Assembly: GCF_001905655.1 (NCBI RefSeq)
Contig: NZ_JMHT01000005.1
Location: forward strand, 62,001-126,000
Reading direction: 5' to 3'
Length of the DNA stretch: 64,000 bases
Source: Mycobacterium sp. ST-F2
GTDB lineage: Bacteria; Actinomycetota; Actinomycetes; Mycobacteriales; Mycobacteriaceae
Positions 51,156-59,438 of the stretch are shown here, in pieces (position 1 is the stretch's first letter; each line of letters opens with the position of its first letter). The notes beneath the pieces are model-generated. The model saw nothing but the letters and a program-made list of their open reading frames with translations. It ran no database searches and was not told where the DNA came from. Both the position numbers and the translations under genes were made by a program.

Positions 51156-52389
51156 TCGGGATCTCCCGGGCGATCGTGTCGAGCAGCGCCGGGTACCGGT
51201 TGGCCTCGGGATGACCGCCGGGCTTGCCGCTGCTGACCACGGCGGCGGCAAGGTTCCGGGCCGGGTCGGCCCAGACCGCGATGTTGGTCAGCCCGGTGTG
51301 CCCGAAGGCGTCCGGAGCGCCCTTGCCGAACGGGCCGAAGCGCTTGGAGCCCAACATGTATCCGGTACCCCAGCGCATCGGCATCAGCCCGACGGCGATG
51401 TCGGGGCGTAGCCGTCGGCACGGCGCGGTAGCGGCACGCAGGGTCTCCGGGCGCAGCGCCCGCACCCCGTCGAGTTCCCCGCCGCGGCAAAGCATCTCGG
51501 CGAAGCGCGACAGTTCGACAGCGTTGGACACCGTACTGGACGACGGCACCACGCTGGTCAGGAAGTCCGGGGTGTTGCTGAACGGGATGATCTGGCTCGG
51601 GGTTCCGCCGACGGCCTTCTTGAACGCCGCCGCCATGGGCGCGGGCAGCGGCTTGCCGGTGACGTGGCTCGGTGCGACCAACGGAACGTCTTCTGGCGCA
51701 ACGCCGTAATTGGTCCAGCGGAAGCCCAGGGGTTCGAGAATCTCGGTGGCCAGGATGTCCCGGATGCCCCGACCCGTTGCGGCCGAGACGATTTCGCGAA
51801 TCAGCGGCCCCCAGGTGAGGCCGTGGTACATGTGCACCAGGCCTGGCCGGTAGATCGGCCGGAGATTGCCCAGCATCTCGCGGGCGTACTCACTGTCGTT
51901 CATCCGCTTGAGGTCCGGCCGTGGCCCGGTGGCCAGCGGAACCCCGGCGCTGTGGGTGACGACGTGCCGCACCGTGGTGCGGTCCTTGCCGTGACTGGTG
52001 TACGTCGGCAGGTAGTCGCAGACACGGGCGTCCAGGTCGAGTTCGCCGCGCTCGACGAGCATGTGCACGACCGTCGTGCTGATGGCCTTGGCGGCCGAAT
52101 ACACGCAGAACGGGGTGTCCACGCCGACGGGAATCTGCTCGGCGCCCACCGGGTCGTCGGGCCCGTTGCCCCAGCCGTGGCCGATCGCGCGGTTGAGCAT
52201 CACCCGGCCGTTCTGGCGCAGGCAGACCTGGATGGCCGGGTGCATCCCGGCCGCGTACCAGTGCCGTGCCGCCTGCCAAATGCGTTCCACCGCTTGGGGA
52301 TCGACGCCGCTGTGGTCTTCCGTGCCGATCGCGGTCACCGAGTCCAGGTCCGCCGGGACCCGAATGCGGCCCGTCTGGGGTTCCGTCAT
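51145..52389 (-). CDS. Serine hydrolase, beta-lactamase/EstB family
   Basis: A 414-residue penicillin-binding-protein-like hydrolase. The catalytic Ser-x-x-Lys is SAAK in FCVYSAAKAISTT (near residue 103), and the general-base Tyr is in VHMYHGLTWG. Further family features are GELDLDARVCDYLPTYTSHGKDRTTVRHVVTHSAG and the late FGHTGLTNIAVWADPARNLA. No signal peptide is seen, so it acts in the cytoplasm, most likely as an esterase rather than a beta-lactamase. ATG 52389 overlaps the stop of the nitrobindin-like gene (ATGA), indicating an operon. Confidence 0.88.
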   Translation of the reverse strand: MTEPQTGRIRVPADLDSVTAIGTEDHSGVDPQAVERIWQAARHWYAAGMHPAIQVCLRQNGRVMLNRAIGHGWGNGPDDPVGAEQIPVGVDTPFCVYSAAKAISTTVVHMLVERGELDLDARVCDYLPTYTSHGKDRTTVRHVVTHSAGVPLATGPRPDLKRMNDSEYAREMLGNLRPIYRPGLVHMYHGLTWGPLIREIVSAATGRGIRDILATEILEPLGFRWTNYGVAPEDVPLVAPSHVTGKPLPAPMAAAFKKAVGGTPSQIIPFSNTPDFLTSVVPSSSTVSNAVELSRFAEMLCRGGELDGVRALRPETLRAATAPCRRLRPDIAVGLMPMRWGTGYMLGSKRFGPFGKGAPDAFGHTGLTNIAVWADPARNLAAAVVSSGKPGGHPEANRYPALLDTIAREIPTTP

Positions 52390-52868
52390 GCGTCCTTCCG
52401 ATGCAGGACTGCGGCCAGGTGGTGGCGCAGCGGAATGCCCACGGCGGCCATCCGGACGTTGTAGCTCAACGTATCTCCGTCGAGCCGGAACCAACGCCTC
52501 AGGGCATCAACCTCTTTCGCGGAATCGGTGCGTCCGATATCGGTGGTGGCCAGATCCAGGACGAACTCTCCGTCCGTGCTGATGGTGCCCTGCAGCACCT
52601 CGGTGATGCCGGTCGGATGAGCCAGCACCCACTCGATGCGCCCGGGCGCCGGTGCCCGCAGGTAGCCGGTCTCGGCGTGCAGGGGCCGGCCGTCATCTGC
52701 GGCGCGCGTCTTCTGGCTGTACGCCAGGAACGGCTTGCCGACGTGGCCGAAGGTGACTTCTTCGAGGTAGTCGAACGAGGCGATGGTCGGGTACTCGCCG
52801 GAGCCGGTGCCGGCCCAGGTGCCCAGCAGTGGGGCGAGGACCGCGACGTCGGGGTGCAGATCGGGCAT
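52386..52868 (-). CDS. Nitrobindin-like heme protein (peroxynitrite isomerase type)
   Basis: A 160-residue beta-barrel protein of the THAP4/nitrobindin (FABP-like) family. The hallmark GTWAGTGSGEYPTI (family GxWxGxG) is at residues 16-29, followed by FDYLEEVTFGHVGKPFLAYSQKT and the ALRRWFRLDGDTLSYNVRMAAVG region. The C-terminal His residues in RHHLAAVLHRK match the position of the axial heme ligand in mycobacterial nitrobindins. These bind ferric heme and isomerise peroxynitrite to nitrate. ATG 52868 follows the methyltransferase stop by five bases. Confidence 0.85.
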   Translation of the reverse strand: MPDLHPDVAVLAPLLGTWAGTGSGEYPTIASFDYLEEVTFGHVGKPFLAYSQKTRAADDGRPLHAETGYLRAPAPGRIEWVLAHPTGITEVLQGTISTDGEFVLDLATTDIGRTDSAKEVDALRRWFRLDGDTLSYNVRMAAVGIPLRHHLAAVLHRKDA

Positions 52869-52873
52869 GTCGG

Positions 52874-53500
52874 CTACTTCGTTCCGACGGTGAGCAGGTC
52901 GGACACGACGAGCGTCCACGCCGGCCGCTTCACCCGGTGCTGCTCGGAGACGGTGAACCCGGCGTCCTCGAACAGCTTCTTCATCTCCGCGGGCGACGGA
53001 TTGTGGGCCGGGTTGAGGATGTGCGACGACAGCGCGTGCAGTGGCAGCACCTGGCGTGGGCTGATGGTGGTGACGGCCGCGATGCCGCCCGGCTTGAGCA
53101 CCCGGTGGAACTCACGCAGCGCGGCGGGCTGATCGAACCAGTGGAACGCCGACGTCGTCACGATCGCGTCGAGTGCGCCGTCGTTGAACGGCAGCTCCTC
53201 GGCCGGCGCGGTGACCCAGTTGACCCTCGAGGACCGGGCCTTGGCCTGGGCCAGCATGCCTTCGGACATGTCCACCCCGGTCACGACGGCGCCCAGCTCA
53301 CGTTCGATCCGGTCGGCGAAAATACCGGTGCCGCAGCCGATGTCGGCGATGGTCAGGGCGCCGTGCGAGTGCAGTTGGGCCAGGACCTCGTCCTGTGCGG
53401 GCTGGTAGACGACACGCTGCAGCACCTGGGTGTCGTAGGCGGGGGCTGCGAAGCCCCAGAATCGGGTGACGGTGTCATTGAATCCCCGGCGTTGAACCAT
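52874..53500 (-). CDS. Class I SAM-dependent methyltransferase
   Basis: A 208-residue methyltransferase. Motif I is TIADIGCGTGIFADRIEREL (about residues 50-69), then VVTGVDMSEGMLAQAKARS, the acidic loop PFNDGALDAIVTTSAFHWFDQPAALREFHRVLKPGGI, all typical of Methyltransf_11 enzymes. The ATG at 53500 is preceded six bases upstream by TAGCCT, so the transcript is likely leaderless and begins the operon with the nitrobindin-like and serine hydrolase genes. Substrate unknown. Confidence 0.87.
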   Translation of the reverse strand: MVQRRGFNDTVTRFWGFAAPAYDTQVLQRVVYQPAQDEVLAQLHSHGALTIADIGCGTGIFADRIERELGAVVTGVDMSEGMLAQAKARSSRVNWVTAPAEELPFNDGALDAIVTTSAFHWFDQPAALREFHRVLKPGGIAAVTTISPRQVLPLHALSSHILNPAHNPSPAEMKKLFEDAGFTVSEQHRVKRPAWTLVVSDLLTVGTK

Positions 53501-53506
53501 GCGGCC

Positions 53507-53512
53507 AGGCTA
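53507..53512 (-). promoter_or_regulatory. -10 box for leaderless methyltransferase operon
   Basis: TAGCCT on the minus strand ends six bases before the ATG at 53500, suited to transcription starting at the A of ATG. Confidence 0.45.
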
Positions 53513-53594
53513 ACCCCCAATGCCGCGGAGCTGTGTGGGTGCACGCAGCCAGGCAACATCCGGCACTCCGGCGAGACCTTGGCTTCACGCCGGG

Positions 53595-54998
53595 TTAGCT
53601 TGCTGGACTGTCGCTTTCGCCATCGCCATCCTCACCTTCGGTGGGGTAGAGCGTGGGGTGCCAGTAGGTGTTGGTGCGGGGTTGGCCGGTGTCGAGTAGT
53701 GGTGGTGGGGTCCAGTGGGGGCGGCCGTTTTTCATGGTGCTGGTCCAGCCGGTGGTGTCTTCGAGGCGGTTGTCGCAGCCGCAGGCCAGGGCCATGGTGG
53801 TGATGTCGGTCTGTCCGCCGCGGGTCCATCCGGGGATGTGGTGGGCCTGGCAGCCCGCGGCCGGGACAGTGCAGTCGGGGCGGGTGCAGCCCAAGTCGCG
53901 GGTGAACAGGGCCAGGCGCTGGCCGGTGGTGGCGGTGCGCCGCGCCCGCCCCAGATACAACGGCACATCACCATGGTTGTCGAACACCGCCAGGTAGCAG
54001 GACGCGCCCGTACGGGCAGCCAGATTCAGCAGATCCTTGACCGGGAGCTGGGTGCCGGTGTGCGTCACGGCGACCCCGGCGCGGTCCTCGAGCTGCTCGA
54101 GGGTGCAGGTCGCCACGATGGTGACCGGGAAACCGTTGTGCTCACCCAGATCGGTGGACAGCAGCAGCAGGCCGATGGTTTCCCAGGCATCATGCTGACG
54201 CTGCGCCAGGGTGCGGTGATCATTGTCGATCTGCTCTTGGGTCGGTGTCCCGCAGGTGCAGGGCTGCGGGTCGGCGGGGTTGCACATGCCCGGCGCGGCG
54301 TATTTGGCCATCAACGCTTCGAAGGTGGCCCGCGCGGCCGGGGTCAGCACACCACGCAACGCCGACGTGCCATCAGCAGCCTGCTTGGACACCACCAATG
54401 CCCGGTCCCGGTACGGTTCAGGGTCCCGGTCATCGGGTTCGGGACCATCCTGATCCAACTCATACAGCTTGCGCCGGACCACCGACCGCAGCGATTCAGG
54501 CGTGAGATTGCGGGCCGCGGCCACCAACGCGGATTCAGCCTCATCGACTCTGGACAGGTCGACCCAGGTGGGCAGTTTCGCGAAAAACGACTCGATGACA
54601 TCAACATGATCACCATTGATCGCGCCCGCGGCGACCGCGGCCGCGACATGCGGCCGCAGCGGCGGCAACACCTCCCCGGTCAACGACCACCGCGGCCCCA
54701 ACAACTCGGCGTGCCGGACCCGGCGCCGGGCCTCCTCGCTGCTGAGCCGGTCCCGGGTGCGCAGCGCGTCGGCCCAGTTTTTCGCCCCGATCTCCTTGGC
54801 CGTGGTCTGGGCTTGGGTGGCGGCCAGGATCGCATGGTCCACCGCTTCAGCGGCGCAGCGCAGCTGTTCGCGGTGGGACTGCAACGCCAACAATTCCGGG
54901 ACCGACAACCGGCTGTAGTCCAGCGACGCCAACCGAGCGGAGGAGGCTTCGTACTCGGCGTACGCCTCCTCGACGGTGAGCGTGCTGGCGATGTCCAT
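53595..54998 (-). CDS. 13E12 repeat-family HNH endonuclease-like protein (DUF222)
   Basis: A 467-residue protein of the mycobacterial 13E12 repeat family. The DUF222 domain occupies about residues 30-330 (LRCAAEAVDHAILAATQ, DALRTRDRLSSEEARRRVRHAELL), and a C-terminal HNH motif with zinc cysteines reads CTRPDCTVPAAGCQAHHI followed by PGWTRGGQTDITTMALACGCDNR. It is probably a DNA nuclease acting in DNA damage or mobility. ATG 54998 is directly preceded by a TAGTAT -10 box and a LexA-type SOS box, so it should be DNA-damage inducible and leaderless, as reported for other 13E12 genes in M. tuberculosis. Confidence 0.88.
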   Translation of the reverse strand: MDIASTLTVEEAYAEYEASSARLASLDYSRLSVPELLALQSHREQLRCAAEAVDHAILAATQAQTTAKEIGAKNWADALRTRDRLSSEEARRRVRHAELLGPRWSLTGEVLPPLRPHVAAAVAAGAINGDHVDVIESFFAKLPTWVDLSRVDEAESALVAAARNLTPESLRSVVRRKLYELDQDGPEPDDRDPEPYRDRALVVSKQAADGTSALRGVLTPAARATFEALMAKYAAPGMCNPADPQPCTCGTPTQEQIDNDHRTLAQRQHDAWETIGLLLLSTDLGEHNGFPVTIVATCTLEQLEDRAGVAVTHTGTQLPVKDLLNLAARTGASCYLAVFDNHGDVPLYLGRARRTATTGQRLALFTRDLGCTRPDCTVPAAGCQAHHIPGWTRGGQTDITTMALACGCDNRLEDTTGWTSTMKNGRPHWTPPPLLDTGQPRTNTYWHPTLYPTEGEDGDGESDSPAS

Positions 54999-54999
54999 A

Positions 55000-55017
55000 T
55001 TCGAATACTAGTTCGAA
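55000..55017 (-). promoter_or_regulatory. LexA SOS box over leaderless promoter
   Basis: On the minus strand the site reads TTCGAACTAGTATTCGAA; the core TCGAAC-TAGT-ATTCGA differs at one base from the mycobacterial SOS consensus TCGAAC-N4-GTTCGA. A TAGTAT -10 hexamer (55010 to 55005) lies inside it, six bases before the ATG at 54998. LexA binding would occlude the promoter. Confidence 0.7.
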
Positions 55018-55236
55018 GCACCGACAAATTTTCACGACCGATACGTCGCGATTGGGTCCCGCTGATTGCCTACCGTGATAAGGGCAAAACAAAGTGACCA
55101 AAGCCTTCTGGAGGCAACGGACGAGCAATGTCGGGTATTGCGAGACCAATGATTTTCGATCGCAACGGCCGCGCGGGTGCCGCATCGGCGGCTCAATCGG
55201 ATAGCCCGGCCCTACTGGCGGATACGCTGCCGAGCT

Positions 55237-56022
55237 GTGAGTCCCACAGCCAGCTGGATTGCCCAGCTCCTCGACTTCGCGCGCGACGGTGACACCTTCA
55301 CCGCACCCCAGCCGACGGACGGACCGGGACGGTCGCTGTTCGGCGGTCTGATCGCCGCGCAGGCGCTCGGCGCGGCCGGCCGCACCGTCGAACCGGACAA
55401 GCTGCCGCAGTCGCTGCATCTGTACTTCGTCCGCGGTGGCCAGTACGGCATCGACGTGGAGTTTCACGTGGAACGAACCCGGGACGGCCGGTCCTTCGAC
55501 ACGCGGCGCGTCACCGCGAAGCAGAACGGCAAGACGATCCTGGAGATGATCGCGTCGTTCCACCTTCCGGAACCGGGTGCCGACTGGCAACGGCCCGAAG
55601 TCCGGGGCCTCGAATTCGACGCCTCGGTAGCCAAGGCGACGAGCCTCACCGCTGCCGACTTCTTCGACATCAGGGTGCGGCCCGAAGACGTCGGCGCGTT
55701 CGCCGTGCCCCCGTTCTGGATCCGCACCAAGGACGAGATCGAGGACGACAACCTGATTCGCGCCTGCACGCTCACCTTCATGTCCGACTTCGGGCCGGTG
55801 CCCGTCGCGCGGCCCGACGGCACGGATCTGCGCCAGGGCTTCGCCGCCAGCCTGGACCATGCGGTGTGGTTCCACCGGCCTTTCGTGCCGCGGGACTGGC
55901 ACCGCTACGAGGTGACCCGGCTGAACAACACCGACTCCCGCGGGCTGGTCACGGGAGCCCTGTATGACACTGGTGGGGTGCTGATCGCCAGCACCAGCCA
56001 GGAAGCCCTGTGGCGGCTGTAG
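55237..56022 (+). CDS. Acyl-CoA thioesterase II (TesB family)
   Basis: A 261-residue double-hotdog thioesterase. Features are RSLFGGLIAAQALGAAGRTVEPDKLPQSLHLYFVRGG (first hotdog), SFDTRRVTAKQNGKTILEMIASFH, and in the second hotdog ASLDHAVWFHRPF, with the catalytic Asp, and GALYDTGGVLIASTSQEAL, with the catalytic Gln. It hydrolyses fatty acyl-CoA to free acid and CoA. GTG 55237 begins the conserved sequence; the preceding 219 bases (55018-55236) show nothing definite. Confidence 0.9.
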   Translation: MSPTASWIAQLLDFARDGDTFTAPQPTDGPGRSLFGGLIAAQALGAAGRTVEPDKLPQSLHLYFVRGGQYGIDVEFHVERTRDGRSFDTRRVTAKQNGKTILEMIASFHLPEPGADWQRPEVRGLEFDASVAKATSLTAADFFDIRVRPEDVGAFAVPPFWIRTKDEIEDDNLIRACTLTFMSDFGPVPVARPDGTDLRQGFAASLDHAVWFHRPFVPRDWHRYEVTRLNNTDSRGLVTGALYDTGGVLIASTSQEALWRL

Positions 56023-56032
56023 TCCGGAGAAG

Positions 56033-56902
56033 ATGATGACCGTCCCGACGCCGACCTGCTATCGGCATCCCAGCCGCCCCACGTACGTGAGCTGCAGCCG
56101 CTGCGGCCGTCCGATCTGCCCGGACTGCATGACCGCAGCTGCCGTCGGCCAGCAGTGCCCGGAATGCGTCAATGAAGGCAAGCGGTCGGTGCGTCAGGCC
56201 CGGACGCATTTCGGTGGCCGCATCACCCAGGGCGCGCTGGTCACCTACACGTTGATCGCGATCAACGTGGTGATGTTCGTGCTGCAGCAGACGGTGCCAA
56301 ATCTGCAGGGCGAGCTGGCTTTGGTACCGGCCTGCCTAACTGAGGAATCATCGACGATCGGTTGCGTTGCGGGGGGCCAGTACTACCGCCTGGCGAGCTC
56401 GGCGTTCCTGCACTACGGCCTGGCCCACATCGTGTTCAACATGTGGGCGCTGTGGGCCGTCGGTCCGCAGTTGGAGCAGTGGCTGGGCCGCTTGCGCTTC
56501 GGGGTGCTGTACGGCCTCAGCGGCCTGGGCGGGTCGGTGCTGGTGTACCTGCTGTCGCCGCTGAATTCCGCGACGGCGGGTGCGTCGGGCGCGATCTTCG
56601 GTCTGTTCGGCGCGACGTTCGTGTTGTTCCGCCGGCTGCAGCTTGACGTCCGCGGCATCGTCGGCCTGATCGTCATCAACCTGGTGATCACCTTCGTGCT
56701 GCCCGCCGTCAGCTCGCAGTCGATCAGCTGGCAGGGGCACGTCGGCGGGTTGGTCACTGGCACCGTCGTGGCGGCCGTCTTCGCGTATGTGCCTGCGCGT
56801 CAACGACTCGTGGCGTTGATTTCCGTGACCGCCGTGCTGTTGACGCTGTTTGCCGGGCTGACGATGTGGCGGACCGAGACACTGCTGGAGCTGTTCAGCT
56901 GA
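56033..56902 (+). CDS. Rhomboid intramembrane serine protease
   Basis: A 289-residue membrane protease. An N-terminal B-box-like zinc motif (CYRHPSRPTYVSCSRCGRPICPDCM plus QQCPEC) precedes the rhomboid domain of about six helices. The catalytic Ser is in AGASGAIFGLFGATF and the His is in WQGHVGGLVTG; HYGLAHIVFNMWALWAVGPQLE is the conserved second-helix region. The zinc-finger-plus-rhomboid layout is common in mycobacteria. It cleaves transmembrane proteins within the membrane; targets unknown. ATG 56033 lies ten bases after the thioesterase stop. Confidence 0.92.
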   Translation: MMTVPTPTCYRHPSRPTYVSCSRCGRPICPDCMTAAAVGQQCPECVNEGKRSVRQARTHFGGRITQGALVTYTLIAINVVMFVLQQTVPNLQGELALVPACLTEESSTIGCVAGGQYYRLASSAFLHYGLAHIVFNMWALWAVGPQLEQWLGRLRFGVLYGLSGLGGSVLVYLLSPLNSATAGASGAIFGLFGATFVLFRRLQLDVRGIVGLIVINLVITFVLPAVSSQSISWQGHVGGLVTGTVVAAVFAYVPARQRLVALISVTAVLLTLFAGLTMWRTETLLELFS

Positions 56903-56989
56903 TTTGGTGCCGTCTCGTTGTGATCCACCTTGACTTCGGCGTGATCGACGCTGCCGCTAAAGCTCTCCGCGCAGTGTTTGACATGCGAC

Positions 56990-56995
56990 TATACT
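56990..56995 (+). promoter_or_regulatory. -10 box of the toxin-antitoxin operon
   Basis: TATACT matches the mycobacterial -10 consensus well. A TTGACA lies only six bases upstream, too close to be its -35. Transcription should start near 57002, just before the antitoxin gene. Confidence 0.45.
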
Positions 56996-57012
56996 GAATG
57001 CATAGAGGGGTG

Positions 57013-57516
57013 GTGACAGCGATGGAACGCCGAAAAATACTGCACAAGCGGGTGCGAGTCACCGATTCGGCTCTGCGTAAGGCGGGCGCCCAACGTCGAT
57101 TGGCCGCCGAGCGCGAGGTGCGGCTCATCATTGAGGCTGCAATTGCAGGCCGATCACAGACCGCGATAGCCAAACTTGTCGGGGTCTCACAACCCCACAT
57201 CAGTCGGACGATCGCCGCCGTGAAACGTCAGAACGACGGACATCTGCGCGTCGAACCGAAGTCCGCGCTAGACATCATTGATGAGCGCGACGCTGGCGAA
57301 ATTGATACCCGGATGATGATGCGCAAGCTAGGTAACGCCGATTACACCGACGGGCACGTCCCGGACGTGGACGGCGTTGCCACCGACGCATACGTGCGCG
57401 GCAGCTGGGACGATATTGAGTATGCGTTTCAGCAGGATCGGCTGACGTTCGAGCAGTATTCGGAGTTGTTTCGCGCTCATCGTGCCTCCCGCAAAACGGC
57501 AGTGGCATACGAGTAG
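57013..57516 (+). CDS. Putative antitoxin with helix-turn-helix, partner of zeta toxin
   Basis: A 167-residue protein. A helix-turn-helix is seen at about residues 40-70: AIAGRSQTAIAKLVGVSQPHISRTIAAVKRQ. The rest is mostly helical and acidic (RGSWDDIEYAFQQDRLTFEQYSELFRAHR). Its stop overlaps the start of the downstream zeta-type toxin gene by one base (TAGTG), which is the usual layout of a type II toxin-antitoxin pair in which the first gene binds DNA and neutralises the toxin. Starts at 56998, 57013 and 57022 are possible; GTG 57013 follows AGAGG and lies after the predicted transcription start. Base composition is less GC-rich than neighbours, suggesting transfer. Confidence 0.65.
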   Translation: MTAMERRKILHKRVRVTDSALRKAGAQRRLAAEREVRLIIEAAIAGRSQTAIAKLVGVSQPHISRTIAAVKRQNDGHLRVEPKSALDIIDERDAGEIDTRMMMRKLGNADYTDGHVPDVDGVATDAYVRGSWDDIEYAFQQDRLTFEQYSELFRAHRASRKTAVAYE

Positions 57517-58340
57517 TGAGTGAAGACGAGCTCTGCGCAGCCGTAGCCGCTGAACTTTCAGATCTCACTGCGCCTGGCGCGGTGGCGGCGTCCGACAGCT
57601 CCCGGGCCACCCACCTGGTCTACCAAGACGACCCGCGGCGCGCGCTGGTTCGCAAGCGAATCGTCAACGATTACCTGAATCGCACGGGGACGCCGAGCCG
57701 GGACGGTGTTGCGGTGATCACCGCCGGGGTTCCGGGCGCGGGTAAGTCTGAAGCAGTCAACGCGGTGTTGGGTACCTCAATGTCGCAGTATCGGCGTCTG
57801 GATGCTGACGTGGTGAAGGACGATTTGCTTGAGGACGCAGTCGCTTGCGCCCTGTTCAACGACATCCTGTCGACGACTCTTGCTGATGGTCACCGGATTG
57901 CTCCACGTGAACTTGCTCCGCTCGTTCACCATGAGTCGACGCGGATTTGTGATGTGTTGCGCCGCAACTGTATTGACCGGGGTGAGCAGATAGTCATCGA
58001 AGGCACATTGAGCTGGCCGCCGTTGGGTACCCACCTTCTGGCTGAGCTTGGCGCTGCAGGATATTCCGAGATCCACGTCATCGCTGTCGAAGTGCCCGAA
58101 AGTGTTGCGCAGCAACGGGCTATCGGTCGTTGGTGGTCTGCTCGCCGCGGTGGTGCGGGTGGTCTGGGCGGTCGGTTCACGCCGCCGGGCGCGATTTCGC
58201 GCGCGTATCACGCCGACGGGAGGAGTGTTTGCTTGGTGAATGCTGTTGCCCTTGTAGAGGCCGCCGCTGATGACGGTTTCACAGTGACCTTGGATGTCGT
58301 GGACGCGACAGGAACAGTTGTCAGCACTTCGCACCGTTGA
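57516..58340 (+). CDS. Zeta-toxin-family P-loop kinase
   Basis: A 274-residue P-loop protein of the zeta toxin family. The Walker A motif is VAVITAGVPGAGKSEAVNAV (about residues 65-84), followed by YRRLDADVVKDDLLED, the zeta-type Asp pair, APRELAPLVHHESTRI, and VIEGTLSWPPLGTHLL. Zeta toxins phosphorylate UDP-N-acetylglucosamine and block cell-wall synthesis; that substrate is known for the family, not shown here. GTG 57516 overlaps the antitoxin stop. Insertion just upstream of the zinc-starvation ribosomal operon, with lower GC, fits horizontal acquisition. Confidence 0.8.
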   Translation: MSEDELCAAVAAELSDLTAPGAVAASDSSRATHLVYQDDPRRALVRKRIVNDYLNRTGTPSRDGVAVITAGVPGAGKSEAVNAVLGTSMSQYRRLDADVVKDDLLEDAVACALFNDILSTTLADGHRIAPRELAPLVHHESTRICDVLRRNCIDRGEQIVIEGTLSWPPLGTHLLAELGAAGYSEIHVIAVEVPESVAQQRAIGRWWSARRGGAGGLGGRFTPPGAISRAYHADGRSVCLVNAVALVEAAADDGFTVTLDVVDATGTVVSTSHR

Positions 58341-58392
58341 TGTAAACAGACACGCGTTTGGCGTTTATCTCGTGGCTGGGCAGGAGCCGGGT

Positions 58393-58647
58393 TCAGCTGA
58401 TCGCGGGATAGGGCAGCAGCGCCATCTCGCGGGCGTTCTTGATCGCGGTCGCGACCTGACGCTGCTGCTGGACCGTCAGACCCGTCACGCGCCGGGACCG
58501 GATCTTGCCGCGCTCGGAGATGAACAGCCGCAGGTTCGCGGTGTCCTTGTAGTCGAGGTGGTCCACCCCGAGCTTGGTCAGCATGTTCTTGACCGGCCGC
58601 TTCGCCTCGGCGGCGGGGCGTCGGGTGGGTTTGCGCCTGGTCGCCAT
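58393..58647 (-). CDS. rpsR2: 30S ribosomal protein S18, zinc-independent paralogue
   Basis: An 84-residue S18: [64 protein letters not shown]. The Cys residues of the zinc form are absent. It is the last gene of a four-gene operon and replaces the zinc-containing S18 when zinc is short. The ATG at 58647 overlaps the rpsN2 stop (TGATG). Control is by the Zur box at 59369-59383. Confidence 0.96.
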   Translation of the reverse strand: MATRRKPTRRPAAEAKRPVKNMLTKLGVDHLDYKDTANLRLFISERGKIRSRRVTGLTVQQQRQVATAIKNAREMALLPYPAIS

Positions 58648-58952
58648 CACCAGCTCGCTTTCCGGATGCCGGGCAGTTGTCCGTCGTGGGCGAGTTCGCG
58701 CACCCGGACCCTCGAGAGGCCGAACTTGCGGAGATGGCCGCGCGGACGGCCGTCGACCGCGTCGCGGTTGCGCACACGCACCGCGCTGGCGTCGCGGGGC
58801 TGGCGGGCCAGCTCGCGCATGGCGGCCACCTGGTCGTCGGCAGTGGTCAAGGGGGACTTGATGATCGCCTTGAGTTCGGCGCGGCGCTCGGCGTAGCGGG
58901 CGACAGTCAGCCGGCGCTGCTCGTTTTTCGCGATCTTGGATTTCTTGGCCAT
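58647..58952 (-). CDS. rpsN2: 30S ribosomal protein S14, zinc-independent paralogue
   Basis: A 101-residue long-form S14: [28 protein letters not shown]-type middle and [34 protein letters not shown]. It is 101 residues against 61 for the zinc-type S14 and has no CxxC pair, so it is the zinc-free paralogue used during zinc starvation. It lies two bases after rpmG2 and is controlled with it by Zur. Confidence 0.97.
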   Translation of the reverse strand: MAKKSKIAKNEQRRLTVARYAERRAELKAIIKSPLTTADDQVAAMRELARQPRDASAVRVRNRDAVDGRPRGHLRKFGLSRVRVRELAHDGQLPGIRKASW

Positions 58953-58954
58953 GC

Positions 58955-59119
58955 TCAGCGCTCCTCTCGGAAGTCGACGTGCTTGCGGATGATCGGGTCG
59001 TACTTGCGCAGCACGATGCGGTCGGGATCGTTGCGGCGGTTCTTGCGGGTGACGTACGTGTAGCCGGTGCCCGCCGTGGACTTGAGCTTCACCACGGGGC
59101 GAATATCGGTGCGGGACAT
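58955..59119 (-). CDS. rpmG2: 50S ribosomal protein L33, zinc-independent paralogue
   Basis: A 54-residue L33 read directly from the sequence: [20 protein letters not shown] followed by [34 protein letters not shown]. The zinc-type paralogue carries two CxxC pairs; here none is present. The ATG follows immediately after the rpmB2 stop, and a GAGAGGAGC ribosome site for rpsN2 overlaps its end. Part of the Zur-controlled operon. Confidence 0.96.
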   Translation of the reverse strand: MSRTDIRPVVKLKSTAGTGYTYVTRKNRRNDPDRIVLRKYDPIIRKHVDFREER

Positions 59120-59356
59120 CTAGATTCGCACCCCGTCCCGGCGCAGCCGCGCCACGACGGCTTCGATGCCGTCCCGGTCGATGACCTTGATGCCCTTGGC
59201 GCTGACCTGCAGCCGGATGCGCCGGCCTTCGGAAGGCAGGTAGTAGGTCTTGCTCTGGATGTTGGGGTTCCACCGGCGCGCGGTGCGGCGGTTGGAGTGC
59301 GAAACCGTGTTGCCGAAGCCGGGTTGGCGCCCGGTGACCTGGCAGTGCGCTGACAT
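59120..59356 (-). CDS. rpmB2: 50S ribosomal protein L28, zinc-independent paralogue
   Basis: A 78-residue L28, first gene of the operon: [20 protein letters not shown] followed by [54 protein letters not shown] single Cys is seen, so it cannot form the four-Cys zinc site. ATG 59356 is preferred over 59362 because AAGG lies at suitable distance. A Zur box sits 13 bases upstream, so transcription should rise when zinc is low. Confidence 0.96.
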   Translation of the reverse strand: MSAHCQVTGRQPGFGNTVSHSNRRTARRWNPNIQSKTYYLPSEGRRIRLQVSAKGIKVIDRDGIEAVVARLRRDGVRI

Positions 59357-59368
59357 GAGCATCCTTAA

Positions 59369-59383
59369 TGAAAATCATTTTCG
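59369..59383. promoter_or_regulatory. Zur box for rpmB2 operon
   Basis: TGAAAATCATTTTCG is within one base of the palindromic Zur consensus TGAAAATNATTTTCA. It lies between the divergent rpmB2 and mrf starts, next to rpmB2. Confidence 0.85.
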
Positions 59384-59423
59384 ACAAGTGCCGTCCGCCA
59401 CTGTAGCGTGACGGCAACAGAAT

Positions 59424-59438
59424 TGAAAATGATTGTCG
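59424..59438. promoter_or_regulatory. Zur box for mrf
   Basis: TGAAAATGATTGTCG on the plus strand (reverse CGACAATCATTTTCA) is a second Zur-type site, 13 bases before the mrf ATG and immediately upstream of its AAGGGG ribosome site. Its centre is 55 bases from that of the first box. Confidence 0.8.

Noticed and set aside
53715..55097. 460-codon plus-strand frame opposite the 13E12 gene
   Set aside because: Antisense of a gene with a full DUF222-HNH protein; Gly/Arg/Gln-rich with no domain.
56978..56995. TTGACA and TATACT as a sigma-A promoter
   Set aside because: The hexamers are only six bases apart, so they cannot be a -35/-10 pair; only the -10 was kept.
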